DNA of 64,000 bases from Frigoribacterium sp. CG_9.8 (lineage in GTDB: Bacteria; Actinomycetota; Actinomycetes; Actinomycetales; Microbacteriaceae). Of the stretch, positions 1-8,643 are shown piece by piece (positions within the stretch are counted from its first letter, which is position 1; each line of letters starts with the position of its first letter). The position numbers and the translations under genes were made by a program. The stretch spans positions 62,001 through 126,000 of the forward strand of contig NZ_JADOVH010000005.1 of NCBI RefSeq assembly GCF_015751965.1, given 5' to 3'. The notes beneath the pieces were generated by a model. The model made no database searches, had not been told where the DNA came from, and was given only the letters and a program-made list of their open reading frames with translations.

Positions 1-2
1 AA

Positions 3-1049
3 GCCACTGCGGGTGCCGCGATCGTGCACCGGTGGATCCCCAGCGTCGACCAGTGGATCTGGGCGCTGATCCTGATGGTGCTGCTCACCCTCACCAACGT
101 CGCCTCGGTGAAGTCCTTCGCCGAGTTCGAATTCTGGTTCGCTTCGATCAAGGTTGCTGCGATTGCGATCTTCCTGGTGCTCGGCGTCATCGCTATTGTC
201 GGCTTGATGCCGGGTGTGGATGCGCCGGGCCTCGACAATCTCACCGGTCGCGGTGGGTTCTTCCCGAACGGTGGCGGGGCGGTTCTCGGCGGTGTGCTCG
301 TGGTCGTGTTCTCGTTCTTCGGCGCCGAGATCGCGACCATCGCCGCTGGTGAGTCGGAACATCCGGTCGACGCCGTGAAAAAGGCGGTGCGTTCGACTGT
401 CTGGCGAATTCTGATCTTCTATATCGGTTCCATCGCCATTGTCGTGACGCTGTTGCCCTGGGATTCGGCGTCCGTCGCCAAGAGTCCGTATGTTGCCGCG
501 ATCGAGTTGTACGGCATTCCCGGGGCAGGGACGATCATGGACGTGATCGTGCTTGTCAGCGTTCTGTCCTGCCTGAACTCGGGCCTCTATACGGCAAGCC
601 GGATGCTGTTCTCACTGTCGGTTCGCGGCGACGCGCCCCGGAGCTGGTCGACAATCTCGAAGCGGGGCGTGCCGCGCAGTGCCGTGCTCGCCTCGACCGT
701 CGTGGGGTTCTTGACCGTCGGTATGAACTACCTCGCCCCCGACACCGTGTTCCTGTTCCTGGTCAACACCTCCGGCGCAATTGCCCTGTTCGTGTGGCTT
801 GTCATCGCGACCTCCCAGCTGATTCTTCGCCGTCGGATGAGTCGCACGGAATCAGCAGCCCTCGAGCTGAAGATGTGGGCTTTCCCCTACCTCACCTGGG
901 TAGCGATCATCGGCATCGTCGGCCTGCTGGTAGGCATGATGGTGCTGCCGGAGACGCGGCAGTCGCTCGTGCTCTCGCTGCTGCTCGCCGCCATCCTGGT
1001 CTCGTTCGGCCTCTGGCGGTATCGTGGCGCCCGGAGCCGTGCCCGGTGA
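3..1049 (+). CDS. APC-family amino-acid permease, 5' truncated
   Basis: This is the C-terminal 348 residues of an amino-acid/polyamine/organocation permease; the reading frame is open to the left edge, so the start lies outside the window. About eight hydrophobic segments are visible, including the stretch around FEFWFASIKVAAIAIF that is typical of the GabP/AroP/CycA/AnsP group. It probably imports an amino acid by proton symport in the cytoplasmic membrane. It resembles the full-length permease at 25857, which shares the E-FWFA-IKV motif, so the two are paralogues. The substrate cannot be read from sequence. It converges on the reductase gene, leaving only 8 bp between the stops. Confidence 0.9.
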   Translation, partial: ATAGAAIVHRWIPSVDQWIWALILMVLLTLTNVASVKSFAEFEFWFASIKVAAIAIFLVLGVIAIVGLMPGVDAPGLDNLTGRGGFFPNGGGAVLGGVLVVVFSFFGAEIATIAAGESEHPVDAVKKAVRSTVWRILIFYIGSIAIVVTLLPWDSASVAKSPYVAAIELYGIPGAGTIMDVIVLVSVLSCLNSGLYTASRMLFSLSVRGDAPRSWSTISKRGVPRSAVLASTVVGFLTVGMNYLAPDTVFLFLVNTSGAIALFVWLVIATSQLILRRRMSRTESAALELKMWAFPYLTWVAIIGIVGLLVGMMVLPETRQSLVLSLLLAAILVSFGLWRYRGARSRAR

Positions 1050-1057
1050 TCCCGAGG

Positions 1058-2287
1058 TCACAGCAGGTCTAACGGCACATTCCCGTCCGCAAGCCGGGCG
1101 GGATCGACGACATTGGCACGGCGGATGATGCCCTGCACTGCGTCGTTCACGTCCCACACATTCACATTCATTCCGGCGACGACACGACCACCGGCCAGCC
1201 AGAACGCAATGAATTCACGCCCGGCGCGATCTCCGCGATAGACAACATCTGCTCCCTGGGCCAGGGGGCCGAACCCTGAATACTCCATCCCGAGATCGAA
1301 CTGATCGGTATAGAAGTATGGGATGTCGTCGTAGGACACCTCCTCGCCGAGCATCGAGCGGGCGGCAGCCTTGCCGCCGTTGCGGGCGTTCGCCCAGTGC
1401 TCACTGCGCAGATGCATCCCGGCCACGGGGTGATACGCATTCGCGACATCGCCAGCCGCGTAGATGTCTGACTCGCTCGAGACGAGGGACGCATCCACCA
1501 GCACGCCGTTGTCGATTGCGAGGCCGGCGGCATCGGCAAGCCCGGTGTTCGCAATCACCCCGATTGCGACGAGCACGAGGTCAGCCGCAATCACCTCTCC
1601 GCCCGCGAGTACAACGCCCGTTACCCGACCATCCGCACCGGCGATGCTCTCGACGACGACGGAGGGCCGGAGGTCGACGCCATTTTCGGTGTGCAGCTCA
1701 GCGAATACAGTGCCGAGCTCATCGCCGAGCGCGTTAGCCAGAGGGATCGGGTTTCGCTCGAGAATCGTGACCTCATTGCCGAGGGTTCTGGCGGTCGCCG
1801 CTACCTCCATGCCGATCCAACCGGACCCAATCAGAACAAGACGTCGGCCGCCCTCTGCCAGCAGGGGGCGCAGTGCTTCAGCATCGTCGAGCGTGCGCAG
1901 GTGGTGCACGCCAGCCAGGTCGGCATTCGCAATCGTCAGCCGCCGCGGGGCCGAGCCCGTGGCGAGCAACAGCTTCTCGTATCCGATCGGTGCGGAGTTC
2001 TCGATGGCGAGGAGATGCTGTGCCGGATGCACGGCAGTGACCGCCGTGCCCGTAAGCAGTTCGATGTCGTTTTCGGCGTACCAGGCTTCGGGATCAACGA
2101 AGACCGACTGCCGGTCGGCCGAACCGCTGAGGTAATCCTTCGACAGCGGCGGGCGGATATACGGTCGATGCGCTTCGGAACCGATGAGCCTGATGCGGCC
2201 GAGAAAGCCGCGCTCGCGAAGCTCACGAACTGCCGAAGCGCCGGCGAGACCGGCTCCTACGATGACACAACCTTCGGAATCTGGCAT
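1058..2287 (-). CDS. FAD/NAD(P)-dependent ferredoxin-type reductase
   Basis: A 409-residue flavoprotein of the BphA4/rubredoxin-reductase family, which passes electrons from NAD(P)H through FAD to a small ferredoxin or rubredoxin. Seen: an N-terminal FAD-binding GxGxxG (VIVGAGLAGASAV, residues ~8-20), the family motif RPPLSK near residue 46, a second dinucleotide fold GSGWIGMEVAATA near residue 155, and the C-terminal FAD motif YAAGDVAN. The length is normal. No ferredoxin, P450 or Rieske oxygenase gene lies next to it, so the partner is unknown. The start is the ATG at 2287. Confidence 0.9.
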   Translation of the reverse strand: MPDSEGCVIVGAGLAGASAVRELRERGFLGRIRLIGSEAHRPYIRPPLSKDYLSGSADRQSVFVDPEAWYAENDIELLTGTAVTAVHPAQHLLAIENSAPIGYEKLLLATGSAPRRLTIANADLAGVHHLRTLDDAEALRPLLAEGGRRLVLIGSGWIGMEVAATARTLGNEVTILERNPIPLANALGDELGTVFAELHTENGVDLRPSVVVESIAGADGRVTGVVLAGGEVIAADLVLVAIGVIANTGLADAAGLAIDNGVLVDASLVSSESDIYAAGDVANAYHPVAGMHLRSEHWANARNGGKAAARSMLGEEVSYDDIPYFYTDQFDLGMEYSGFGPLAQGADVVYRGDRAGREFIAFWLAGGRVVAGMNVNVWDVNDAVQGIIRRANVVDPARLADGNVPLDLL

Positions 2288-2408
2288 GGTGCTTCCTGTC
2301 CTTTGCGATTGACGAACGGTGTGCCGACCTTAGGAGCTCAACCTGAGGAATCGTTCCACCACACGCGGATGGTGCCATGTCCGCCTACGACAGCGCCTGC
2401 GACACCGC

Positions 2409-3062
2409 CTACGACACCGCGCGTCGCGCCGTCACCGCGTAGAGCGGATCCCCCCGATACCCCCGTGCCGCGGGCGTACGAAGACCCACTCGCGCGTCAG
2501 TGAATGCTCCGGCTCGAGAAAGATAATCGACCACGATGGCGCAACGACCTTCATCATCCGTGTCGAGCCAACCGCGAATCGCTTTGGTCGGAAAGCATCG
2601 GTTCGAGAAGGTGATGACGACCTGGCCGCCCGGCCGCAACACTCGTGCGGCCTCTCGGAGCACCTCGACGGGTCGCACGAGATAGTCGATCGATACGCAG
2701 CACAGCACCGCATCGAAAGACTCGTCGGCGAACGGAAGAAGCGGATCGACATTCAGGTTTTGTACGACACGCTCGGTGGCCATCGGGTTGGCGTCGAGCT
2801 CCGCCGCGTTCATCCCCAACACGACCAGTTCGTGCGGGGCGGTGCGCAGATGCGACACCCACGACGACATCAGATCGAGTACCCGCCAGCGAGCGTCTGA
2901 CGATCCATCGATTCCGAGCTGCGCGTACAGCTCGGAGACAGCACTGATCGCGGCGGCATCAATGTGGGTGACGAGCCTCGGCGGCCGGTAAAAGACAGCA
3001 TCGGACGTGGGGTCACCACGCTCGAAGAACCCGGCGGGGTAGCCCTGATCGATTTCGTTCAC
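2409..3062 (-). CDS. SAM-dependent methyltransferase, class I
   Basis: A 217-residue methyltransferase-like protein. The SAM-binding motif I is a variant (VLDLMSSWVSHL, around residue 62) instead of the usual acidic-GxGxG. This variant is known from a widespread bacterial and plant group of unassigned methyltransferases. The later motifs are regular: LPFADESFDAVLCCVSIDYL (post-I/II) and VLRPGGQVVITFSNRCFP (III). The substrate is unknown. It lies 121 bp downstream of nothing co-directional except the reductase, which follows on the same strand, so co-transcription of the two is possible but not shown. Confidence 0.85.
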   Translation of the reverse strand: MNEIDQGYPAGFFERGDPTSDAVFYRPPRLVTHIDAAAISAVSELYAQLGIDGSSDARWRVLDLMSSWVSHLRTAPHELVVLGMNAAELDANPMATERVVQNLNVDPLLPFADESFDAVLCCVSIDYLVRPVEVLREAARVLRPGGQVVITFSNRCFPTKAIRGWLDTDDEGRCAIVVDYLSRAGAFTDARVGLRTPAARGYRGDPLYAVTARRAVS

Positions 3063-3223
3063 GGATCAATGATGCATCAGGGCTTCTGCGATGGTGGGGT
3101 CATCGAGGTCTCCACGAGATAAACGCACCCGGGTGTCCAGAAACGCCGCCTAAACTATTGGGGGAGTTTCTGGATGCCATCCACGCTGGGGGGCTATTTC
3201 GCGGGGCATGAAAGGACGATTTT

Positions 3224-3949
3224 ATGGTTCCACTGCTCTTTGGGTTTGATTTTCTTGACGCCGATTGGCTGGTTCGGTGGTTCGGACCATTCATCCTCAT
3301 CGGTGTCGCCAGTGTCGTATTCGTCGAGACTGGATTCATCGTGCTCTCCTTCTTGCCCGGAGACTCGTTGCTGTTCACCGTCGGCCTGCTGACCGCGACC
3401 GGCGTCGTGGGAGTGCCGATCTGGGTCACTGCTGCGGTGATTTTCGTTGCCGCCTTCGCCGGGGACCAATTGGCCTTTTACATCGGGCTCAAGGCCGGGC
3501 CAGCCGTCTTTGCACGCGAGCAGAGTCGGTTTTTCAACCCCGCGAACGTCGAGCGGACGAACGCTTTTTTCGACAAGCATGGTGGCAAGGCCATCGTCAT
3601 GGCCCGGTTCCTGCCGGTGTTCCGTGCCTTCGTGCCGGTGGCGGCAGGGGTGGGCCGCATGCGTTACCGCACCTTCGTGACCTTCAACTTGGTCGGCGCC
3701 TTCCTGTGGGGCGTTGGGCTCACGCTGGTCGGCTTCTTCCTGGGACAGATCGACTTCGTCGCCGAGTACGCGGAGTACTTCATCATCGCAATCGTGCTGA
3801 TTTCCGGCATCCCGATCCTGTTCGAGCTCTACCGGGCGGGGCGTGCCCGCCTTTCGGCACGCGGACGTAAGCCGGCCGACCTCGCCACCGACCCCGCCAC
3901 TGACCCCGCTGCCGAGATCGTTTCCGACACGGCGTCGGTGGTCGACTGA
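3224..3949 (+). CDS. DedA family membrane protein (SNARE-associated Golgi protein domain)
   Basis: A 241-residue DedA-family protein. The diagnostic motifs are present: FLPGDSLL near residue 43, a G-D-Q-L-A-FYIG element, and the helix-loop RFLPVFRAFVPVAAGVG (residues ~128-144) with its conserved arginines. Known DedA relatives flip phospholipids or undecaprenyl phosphate across the cytoplasmic membrane; which one applies here is inference. About five hydrophobic segments are followed by a charged, Asp/Ala/Pro-rich cytoplasmic tail. The start ATG at 3224 follows a GAAAGGA ribosome-binding site. It appears monocistronic. Confidence 0.92.
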   Translation: MVPLLFGFDFLDADWLVRWFGPFILIGVASVVFVETGFIVLSFLPGDSLLFTVGLLTATGVVGVPIWVTAAVIFVAAFAGDQLAFYIGLKAGPAVFAREQSRFFNPANVERTNAFFDKHGGKAIVMARFLPVFRAFVPVAAGVGRMRYRTFVTFNLVGAFLWGVGLTLVGFFLGQIDFVAEYAEYFIIAIVLISGIPILFELYRAGRARLSARGRKPADLATDPATDPAAEIVSDTASVVD

Positions 3950-4079
3950 CGCGATCTGCTCAGGCGCGGAGGGTGCGAAACACGATTCTGGTGTTGTGCC
4001 CACACAACCGGTGAAAATCCGCGCAGTGGACTCCGTGGAACGTGGCTGGTAATTCGCTTGAGACCACTATTGTGTGGTC

Positions 4080-5528
4080 ATGTCGGACAGCGATCCTCTA
4101 AGCCCCTCGAGTGCGCAACCCACCCGCAGCGGGGTGAACGCCACCGCGATCACCGTTGCTGGGCTGGACCTGCAGGAGGGCAAGATAATCCCGCGCAGCT
4201 GGGTTGTGGCCTGGGCATTCTGGGATTGGGGCGGGGCAGCATTCAACGCCGTCATCACCACATTCGTCTTCACGGTCTACCTCACCTCGAGTTACTTCGT
4301 TGATCCTGCACTCATCGCCGCCCGCGACGCCGAAGCCTCGCCCACCGGCACCGCGCATCGCGCATACGCCGCAGCCGAAGCATCCCTCTCCGCGGGCCTG
4401 GGTGGCGGGCTCGCGATCGCCGGACTGGTTGTGGCACTCATTGCACCCGTTCTCGGGCAGCGGACGGATGGTTCGGGACGCCGCAAACTCTGGCTCGCCA
4501 TCAATACCGGGGTCGTCGTCGTAATGACCGCCCTGATGTTTTTCGTCGAGGGGAAGCCCACATTTTTCCTGCTTGGCGTCGGTCTCGTCTCGGTCGGCAC
4601 GATCTTCTATGAGATCGCGACCGTGAACTACAACGCGATGCTTGTGCAGGTTTCCACGCCGAGAACCGTTGGCAGGGTATCCGGGCTCGGCTGGGGGGCC
4701 GGCTATCTCGGCGGCATCGTCCTGCTGCTGTTCGTGCTGCTCGGTCTGGTGGGGCTCACTGCCGACTCGGGCGGGTTCTTCGGCGTGACGCACGACAACG
4801 GCCTCAACATCCGCCTCATCGCCGTGATCGCTGCACTGTGGACTCTCGTCTTCTCACTGCCGATCCTGTTTGCCGTGCCGGAGATCAGCCGGGAGAATCG
4901 GCGCGTGCGGGTGGGCTTCTTCGCCTCCTACCGCGTATTGGCCCGGGATATCGCGGCACTCTGGCGGGAGTCTCGTAACACTGTGCTGTTCCTGATTTCG
5001 AGCGCGCTATTTCGCGACGGACTGGTCGGCGTGTTCACCTTTGGGGGGATCCTGGCGCAGGGCACCTTCGGATTCTCCAGCAGCCAGGTGATCATTTTCG
5101 CGATCGCGGCCAACGTGGTCGCCGGCGTGAGTACCTTCATCTCCGGCGTCTTCGACGACCGGTTCGGCGCGAAACCGGTGATCGTCGTCTCGCTCGTCGG
5201 GCTCATCATTGCCGGGCTCGGAGTCTTCCTCGCTCACGATCTCGGACCCAACGCCTTCTGGATCGGTGGGCTCACCCTCTGCCTATTCGTCGGTCCGGCA
5301 CAGTCCGCCAGCCGCACCTTCCTGGCCCGGATCACCCCGGCGGGACGAGAGGGCGAGGTGTTCGGCCTCTACGCCACCACCGGCCGCGCCGTCAGCTTCC
5401 TCGCTCCGGGGCTGTTCACGCTCTTCGTTGCCGTCTCCGGTGCCCAGTACTGGGGCATCCTCGGCATCGTGATCGTGCTGTTGGCGGGCCTCCTGCTGCT
5501 GATCCCGGTGAAGGCACGGCTCAACTAG
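4080..5528 (+). CDS. MFS transporter, UMF1 (Atg22-like) family
   Basis: A 482-residue transporter with about twelve hydrophobic segments. The opening WVVAWAFWDWGGAAFNAVIT and the motif RTVGRVSGLGWGAGYLGG near residue 200 identify the UMF1 branch of the major facilitator superfamily, related to fungal vacuolar Atg22. The substrate is unknown. The start is placed at the ATG of MSDSDPL; a GTG six bases upstream is possible but has no better ribosome-binding site. About 200 bp separate it from the coupled operon that follows, so it is probably a separate transcript. Confidence 0.9.
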   Translation: MSDSDPLSPSSAQPTRSGVNATAITVAGLDLQEGKIIPRSWVVAWAFWDWGGAAFNAVITTFVFTVYLTSSYFVDPALIAARDAEASPTGTAHRAYAAAEASLSAGLGGGLAIAGLVVALIAPVLGQRTDGSGRRKLWLAINTGVVVVMTALMFFVEGKPTFFLLGVGLVSVGTIFYEIATVNYNAMLVQVSTPRTVGRVSGLGWGAGYLGGIVLLLFVLLGLVGLTADSGGFFGVTHDNGLNIRLIAVIAALWTLVFSLPILFAVPEISRENRRVRVGFFASYRVLARDIAALWRESRNTVLFLISSALFRDGLVGVFTFGGILAQGTFGFSSSQVIIFAIAANVVAGVSTFISGVFDDRFGAKPVIVVSLVGLIIAGLGVFLAHDLGPNAFWIGGLTLCLFVGPAQSASRTFLARITPAGREGEVFGLYATTGRAVSFLAPGLFTLFVAVSGAQYWGILGIVIVLLAGLLLLIPVKARLN

Positions 5529-5707
5529 CGCGATTGTTCCCTCCCGTCAGGAATGGGACCGTTCGCGCAGGACAACACCCTTCGAGCAAGAACAAACCCG
5601 CAACGAATGCTTCGGCGCGGTACCGAAGCGGACAGCGTGCAGCCCCCGAGCTGTCAGGGTCTCTTAATGAACTGGCCATTGTGCGGGCGGCCCAACACGG
5701 ATTTACT

Positions 5708-5727
5708 GGGATCCTCGAAAGGATCCC
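5708..5727 (+). promoter_or_regulatory. Perfect hairpin abutting the start codon of the five-gene operon
   Basis: GGGATCC (5708-5714) and GGATCCC (5721-5727) are perfect inverted arms around the loop TCGAAA, and the ATG of the DoxX-like gene begins at the next base. The only purine-rich Shine-Dalgarno candidate (GAAAGGA) lies in the loop and right arm, so folding would hide the ribosome-binding site. It could instead be an operator. Function is inferred. Confidence 0.45.
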
Positions 5728-6264
5728 ATGGCTAATGTCGTCAGTCCACAGGTCAATACACCGGGTGTGACGCGCGTGTCTTCGATCATGATCGCCGTGC
5801 TCCGCTGCGGTGTCGCCCTCATGTGGATACAGAATGTGGCGTGGAAGGTGCCCCCGGGTTTCGGCCGGGCGAATAACAACGGCCTGTACTTTTGGGCGAG
5901 CCAGGCGGTCGAGCATCCGGTTTCCGCCCCGTATTCGGCCTTCATCAAATCGATCGTTTTGCCGAACATCGAGATCTTCGGATGGTTCACGCTCCTGATT
6001 GAGGGCGGGCTGGGTGCTTTCCTGCTCATCGGTCTCGCCACTCGGTTCTGGGCCGTTGTCGGCATCGGCCAGACGGTGGCAATCACCCTCTCGGTTCTGT
6101 TCGCACCCCATGAGTGGCAGTGGTCTTATTACCTCATGGGGCTCGCTCACCTTGCGATCTTCGCGACCGCAGCCGGGCGAAGCTACGGAGTCGACGGCGC
6201 GATGCGTGAAACCTGGTCGGCGTCATCCGGTCGCCTCTCACGACTCCTGTTGAGACTGTCGTGA
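5728..6264 (+). CDS. DoxX/DoxD-like integral membrane protein
   Basis: A 178-residue protein with about four hydrophobic segments, matching the DoxX superfamily (the small subunit DoxD of thiosulfate:quinone oxidoreductase belongs to it). Typical features are the LRCGVALMWIQNVAWKVP start region, an IEIFGWFTLLIEGGLGAFLL helix, and an extracytoplasmic WQWSYYLMGLAHL segment. It is the first gene of a chain of five overlapping genes (GTGA overlap with the next), so its product probably acts with theirs. In characterised systems DoxX-type proteins hand electrons to quinone or work with oxidoreductases in redox stress. A role in sulfur chemistry here is inference from the TusA-like domain in the last gene. 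Confidence 0.82.
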   Translation: MANVVSPQVNTPGVTRVSSIMIAVLRCGVALMWIQNVAWKVPPGFGRANNNGLYFWASQAVEHPVSAPYSAFIKSIVLPNIEIFGWFTLLIEGGLGAFLLIGLATRFWAVVGIGQTVAITLSVLFAPHEWQWSYYLMGLAHLAIFATAAGRSYGVDGAMRETWSASSGRLSRLLLRLS

Positions 6265-6662
6265 GCCGCGAATCCAGCCCATCCAGTGCGGCCGATCGCG
6301 GTGCGATCCTCACCGGTGTCGCCGCGATCGCGCTTGCCGGTTTCGTGTTCGGCGGTCCACTCCCCATTGAGTTCCGTTTCGTGAACATCGGACCGGTCGG
6401 AGCGGGACTCCTGGTGGTCAGCGGCGTACTCTCCATCGCAAGCGCAATTATCGGGCAACGGTTGCTGCGATTGATCGCCGGAACTCTCCTCATCCTTGGC
6501 GCCCTGGCACAGGTCGTGGGGCTCGCCCTTTCGATCCGACCTCTCGGCGGTGATGCCTCGACGATGGCGGTCGTCGGTGGGCTCGGCATCGGACTCCTCT
6601 CGCTCTCACTCTCACCATCTTCCTCAGCCCACCCGCAGGACCCGATGAAAGGCAGACCGTGA
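6261..6662 (+). CDS. Small integral membrane protein, unknown function
   Basis: A 133-residue hydrophobic protein that I do not recognise. It has four predicted membrane segments (residues ~15-33, 41-58, 65-87, 97-115) with short loops and a Ser/Pro-rich C-terminus. The GTG start is set by the GTGA overlap with the DoxX-like stop, and its own stop overlaps the next GTG the same way. Its position between a DoxX-like protein and an acyl-CoA-dehydrogenase-like flavoprotein suggests a membrane partner or anchor for that system. The coding call rests on the coupled overlaps and the clean membrane pattern. Confidence 0.72.
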   Translation: MSRESSPSSAADRGAILTGVAAIALAGFVFGGPLPIEFRFVNIGPVGAGLLVVSGVLSIASAIIGQRLLRLIAGTLLILGALAQVVGLALSIRPLGGDASTMAVVGGLGIGLLSLSLSPSSSAHPQDPMKGRP

Positions 6663-7834
6663 TCGATATTGCTGAACGACTGGATCCCGTACTCGAGATC
6701 GCCAGGGAGAATGCCCATGACGTGGATACCGCCGGTCGATTCCCCGACGAAACGGTGGCCGCATTACGGTCATCCGGATTGCTCGGACTGACTCTTCCGA
6801 CCGAAGTCGGCGGACTGGGGCAGGGACCGCGGGAGCTCGTGCGGGTGGCCAGCGCCCTCGCTGGCGCCTGCGGATCGACCGCGATGATCTACCTCATGCA
6901 CGTGAGCGCCGCCATGCCCGTTGCCGCCGCGCCACCCGAAGGGATGCCCGGACTGCTCGGCGAACTCGCAAGCGGCCGCTCGCTTGCCTCGCTCGCGTTC
7001 TCCGAAGCGGGGTCGCGCTCGCACTTCTGGGCACCCGTTTCGCGTCAGGCGACGACACCAAGCGGCATCCGGGTGTCCGCGGAGAAGAGCTGGGTCACGT
7101 CAGCCGGCCACGCTGACGTCTACGTCGTATCCACCGGAACGCCGGACGGAGACGGCGTTGACCTCTTCGCGATCCCCGCCGGATCGACCGGCCTCTCGAT
7201 CGATCGCCCCTGGAGCGGCATGGGATTCCGCGGAAACTCCTCGAGCCCGATGACTGTCGAGGTCGACACTGCCGAAGAGTTCCGCCTCGGTGCAGCAGGT
7301 GGGGGATTCGATCTGATGATGGGCCACGTGCTGCCGTGGTTCAACCTCGGCAACTCCGCCGTGTCGATCGGCCTCAGCCGGGCGGCAGTCGATGCCGCGG
7401 TGCGTCACACGATGGGAGCGCGGCTCGAGCACCTTGATGAAAGCCTGTCGTCATTACCGACCATCCGGGCACAGCTCGCAAAGATGTCGATCGATCTCGC
7501 CAACGCGAGCGCCTACCTCGATCTGGCCGCATCGAAGGTCGCGACCCCCGAAGACGACACTCCCCTCTTCGTGCTCGGCAGTAAGGCATCGTCGAATGAT
7601 GCCGCACTGCGCATCACGGATGTCGCCATGCGGGTGTGCGGCGGAGCAGCGTTTTCCGAGCACCTGCAGATCGACCGGTACTTCCGCGACGCGCGAGCGG
7701 GCCACGTGATGGCCCCGACATCGGACGTGCTCTACGAGTTCTACGGTCGCGCGATCACCGGCAGGCCACTCTTTGATGCACCGAAGCCCGCTGCCGACAC
7801 CCGGGTGCCCGAGACGGCACGGTCCGCCGCATGA
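6659..7834 (+). CDS. Acyl-CoA dehydrogenase-like flavoprotein lacking the usual catalytic Glu
   Basis: A 391-residue member of the acyl-CoA dehydrogenase superfamily: helical N-domain with LGLTLPTEVGGLGQGP (~residues 41-56), middle beta-domain with SLASLAFSEAGS and an SAEKSWVTSAGHAD element, and a C-terminal helical domain ending RVCGGAAFSEHLQIDRYFRDARAG. Where true dehydrogenases carry the base in an EGT motif, this protein has MAPTSDVL (~351-358). That substitution is usual in relatives working as flavin monooxygenases (DszC/SfnB type). Genuine fatty-acid oxidation is therefore unlikely. It probably needs a reduced flavin and an unknown substrate. The GTG start is fixed by the GTGA overlap. 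Confidence 0.85.
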   Translation: MIDIAERLDPVLEIARENAHDVDTAGRFPDETVAALRSSGLLGLTLPTEVGGLGQGPRELVRVASALAGACGSTAMIYLMHVSAAMPVAAAPPEGMPGLLGELASGRSLASLAFSEAGSRSHFWAPVSRQATTPSGIRVSAEKSWVTSAGHADVYVVSTGTPDGDGVDLFAIPAGSTGLSIDRPWSGMGFRGNSSSPMTVEVDTAEEFRLGAAGGGFDLMMGHVLPWFNLGNSAVSIGLSRAAVDAAVRHTMGARLEHLDESLSSLPTIRAQLAKMSIDLANASAYLDLAASKVATPEDDTPLFVLGSKASSNDAALRITDVAMRVCGGAAFSEHLQIDRYFRDARAGHVMAPTSDVLYEFYGRAITGRPLFDAPKPAADTRVPETARSAA

Positions 7835-8643
7835 CCGCTCCGCTCGTTATCGGCTCGGTTGCCTACTCCCCGAACGTCGTGCCGATCTGGGAGGGAATGC
7901 GGGACTACTTTGCCGAGACCTCGACACCGATCGACTTTGTGCTGTTCTCCCATTACGGCAGGCAGGTGGATGCACTCATCTCGGGCTCGATCGATCTCGC
8001 CTGGAACACCAATCTCGCCTGGGTACGCACTGCCGGCCAGACCGATGGTGCGTGCCGCGCACTCGCGTCGCGCGACACGGATCTCGTTTTCACCACCGTA
8101 TTCGTCGCTCGATCTGGGAGCGGGTTTACCTCCCTCGAAAGCCTCCGGGGACGTCGCCTCGTTCTTGGGTCGCGTGATTCGGCACAGGCGGCGATCCTTC
8201 CCGTTCACTTCCTGCAGGAGGCGGGCCTGGGTGAGAGTGACGTAACTCTCACCCGCATCGATAGTGATGTGGGAAAACACGGCGACACCGGTCGCAGTGA
8301 ACTCGATGCTCTTCGCGCAGTGCTCGAGGATCGAGCGGATGCCGCAGCAATCGGCATCAACACCTGGCAGGCCATCGGGCGCGGCGAATTGCTTCCCGGT
8401 GCGTTCGAATCATTTTGGACCTCCCCCGAATACAGCCACTGCACGTTCACCGCGATGCCGTCAGTCGCGGTCGAGCGCACGGACCCCTGGGTCGCGAATC
8501 TGCTCGCCATGGACTGGGAGAATCCGCAGCATCGACCGATCCTCGAAATGGAGGGCCTGCAAGCCTGGGTTCCACCAAAGCTCGACGGCTACGCCTCCCT
8601 CGTCGCCGCCGTGAAAGAACAGGGGATCACCGACCGATGGTGA
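7831..8643 (+). CDS. PhnD/SsuA-type substrate-binding-fold protein without signal peptide
   Basis: A 270-residue protein with the periplasmic phosphonate/sulfonate-binding fold. Seen: VIGSVAYSPNVVPIWEGMRDYF, the mid-region motif FTSLESLRGRRLVLGSRDSA (common in PhnD-like proteins), and the C-lobe ADAAAIGINTWQAI. It has no signal peptide or lipobox, and no ABC permease or ATPase gene is nearby. It may therefore be a cytosolic binding protein or enzyme, as THI5/NMT1-like proteins of this fold are. The ATG overlaps the preceding stop (ATGA), and the next gene starts 7 bp before this one ends. Confidence 0.82.
   Translation: MTAPLVIGSVAYSPNVVPIWEGMRDYFAETSTPIDFVLFSHYGRQVDALISGSIDLAWNTNLAWVRTAGQTDGACRALASRDTDLVFTTVFVARSGSGFTSLESLRGRRLVLGSRDSAQAAILPVHFLQEAGLGESDVTLTRIDSDVGKHGDTGRSELDALRAVLEDRADAAAIGINTWQAIGRGELLPGAFESFWTSPEYSHCTFTAMPSVAVERTDPWVANLLAMDWENPQHRPILEMEGLQAWVPPKLDGYASLVAAVKEQGITDRW

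Noticed and set aside
3194-4003. 269-codon open frame antisense to the DedA gene
   Set aside because: It is the complement of a clear membrane protein; the predicted product is a hydrophilic shadow.
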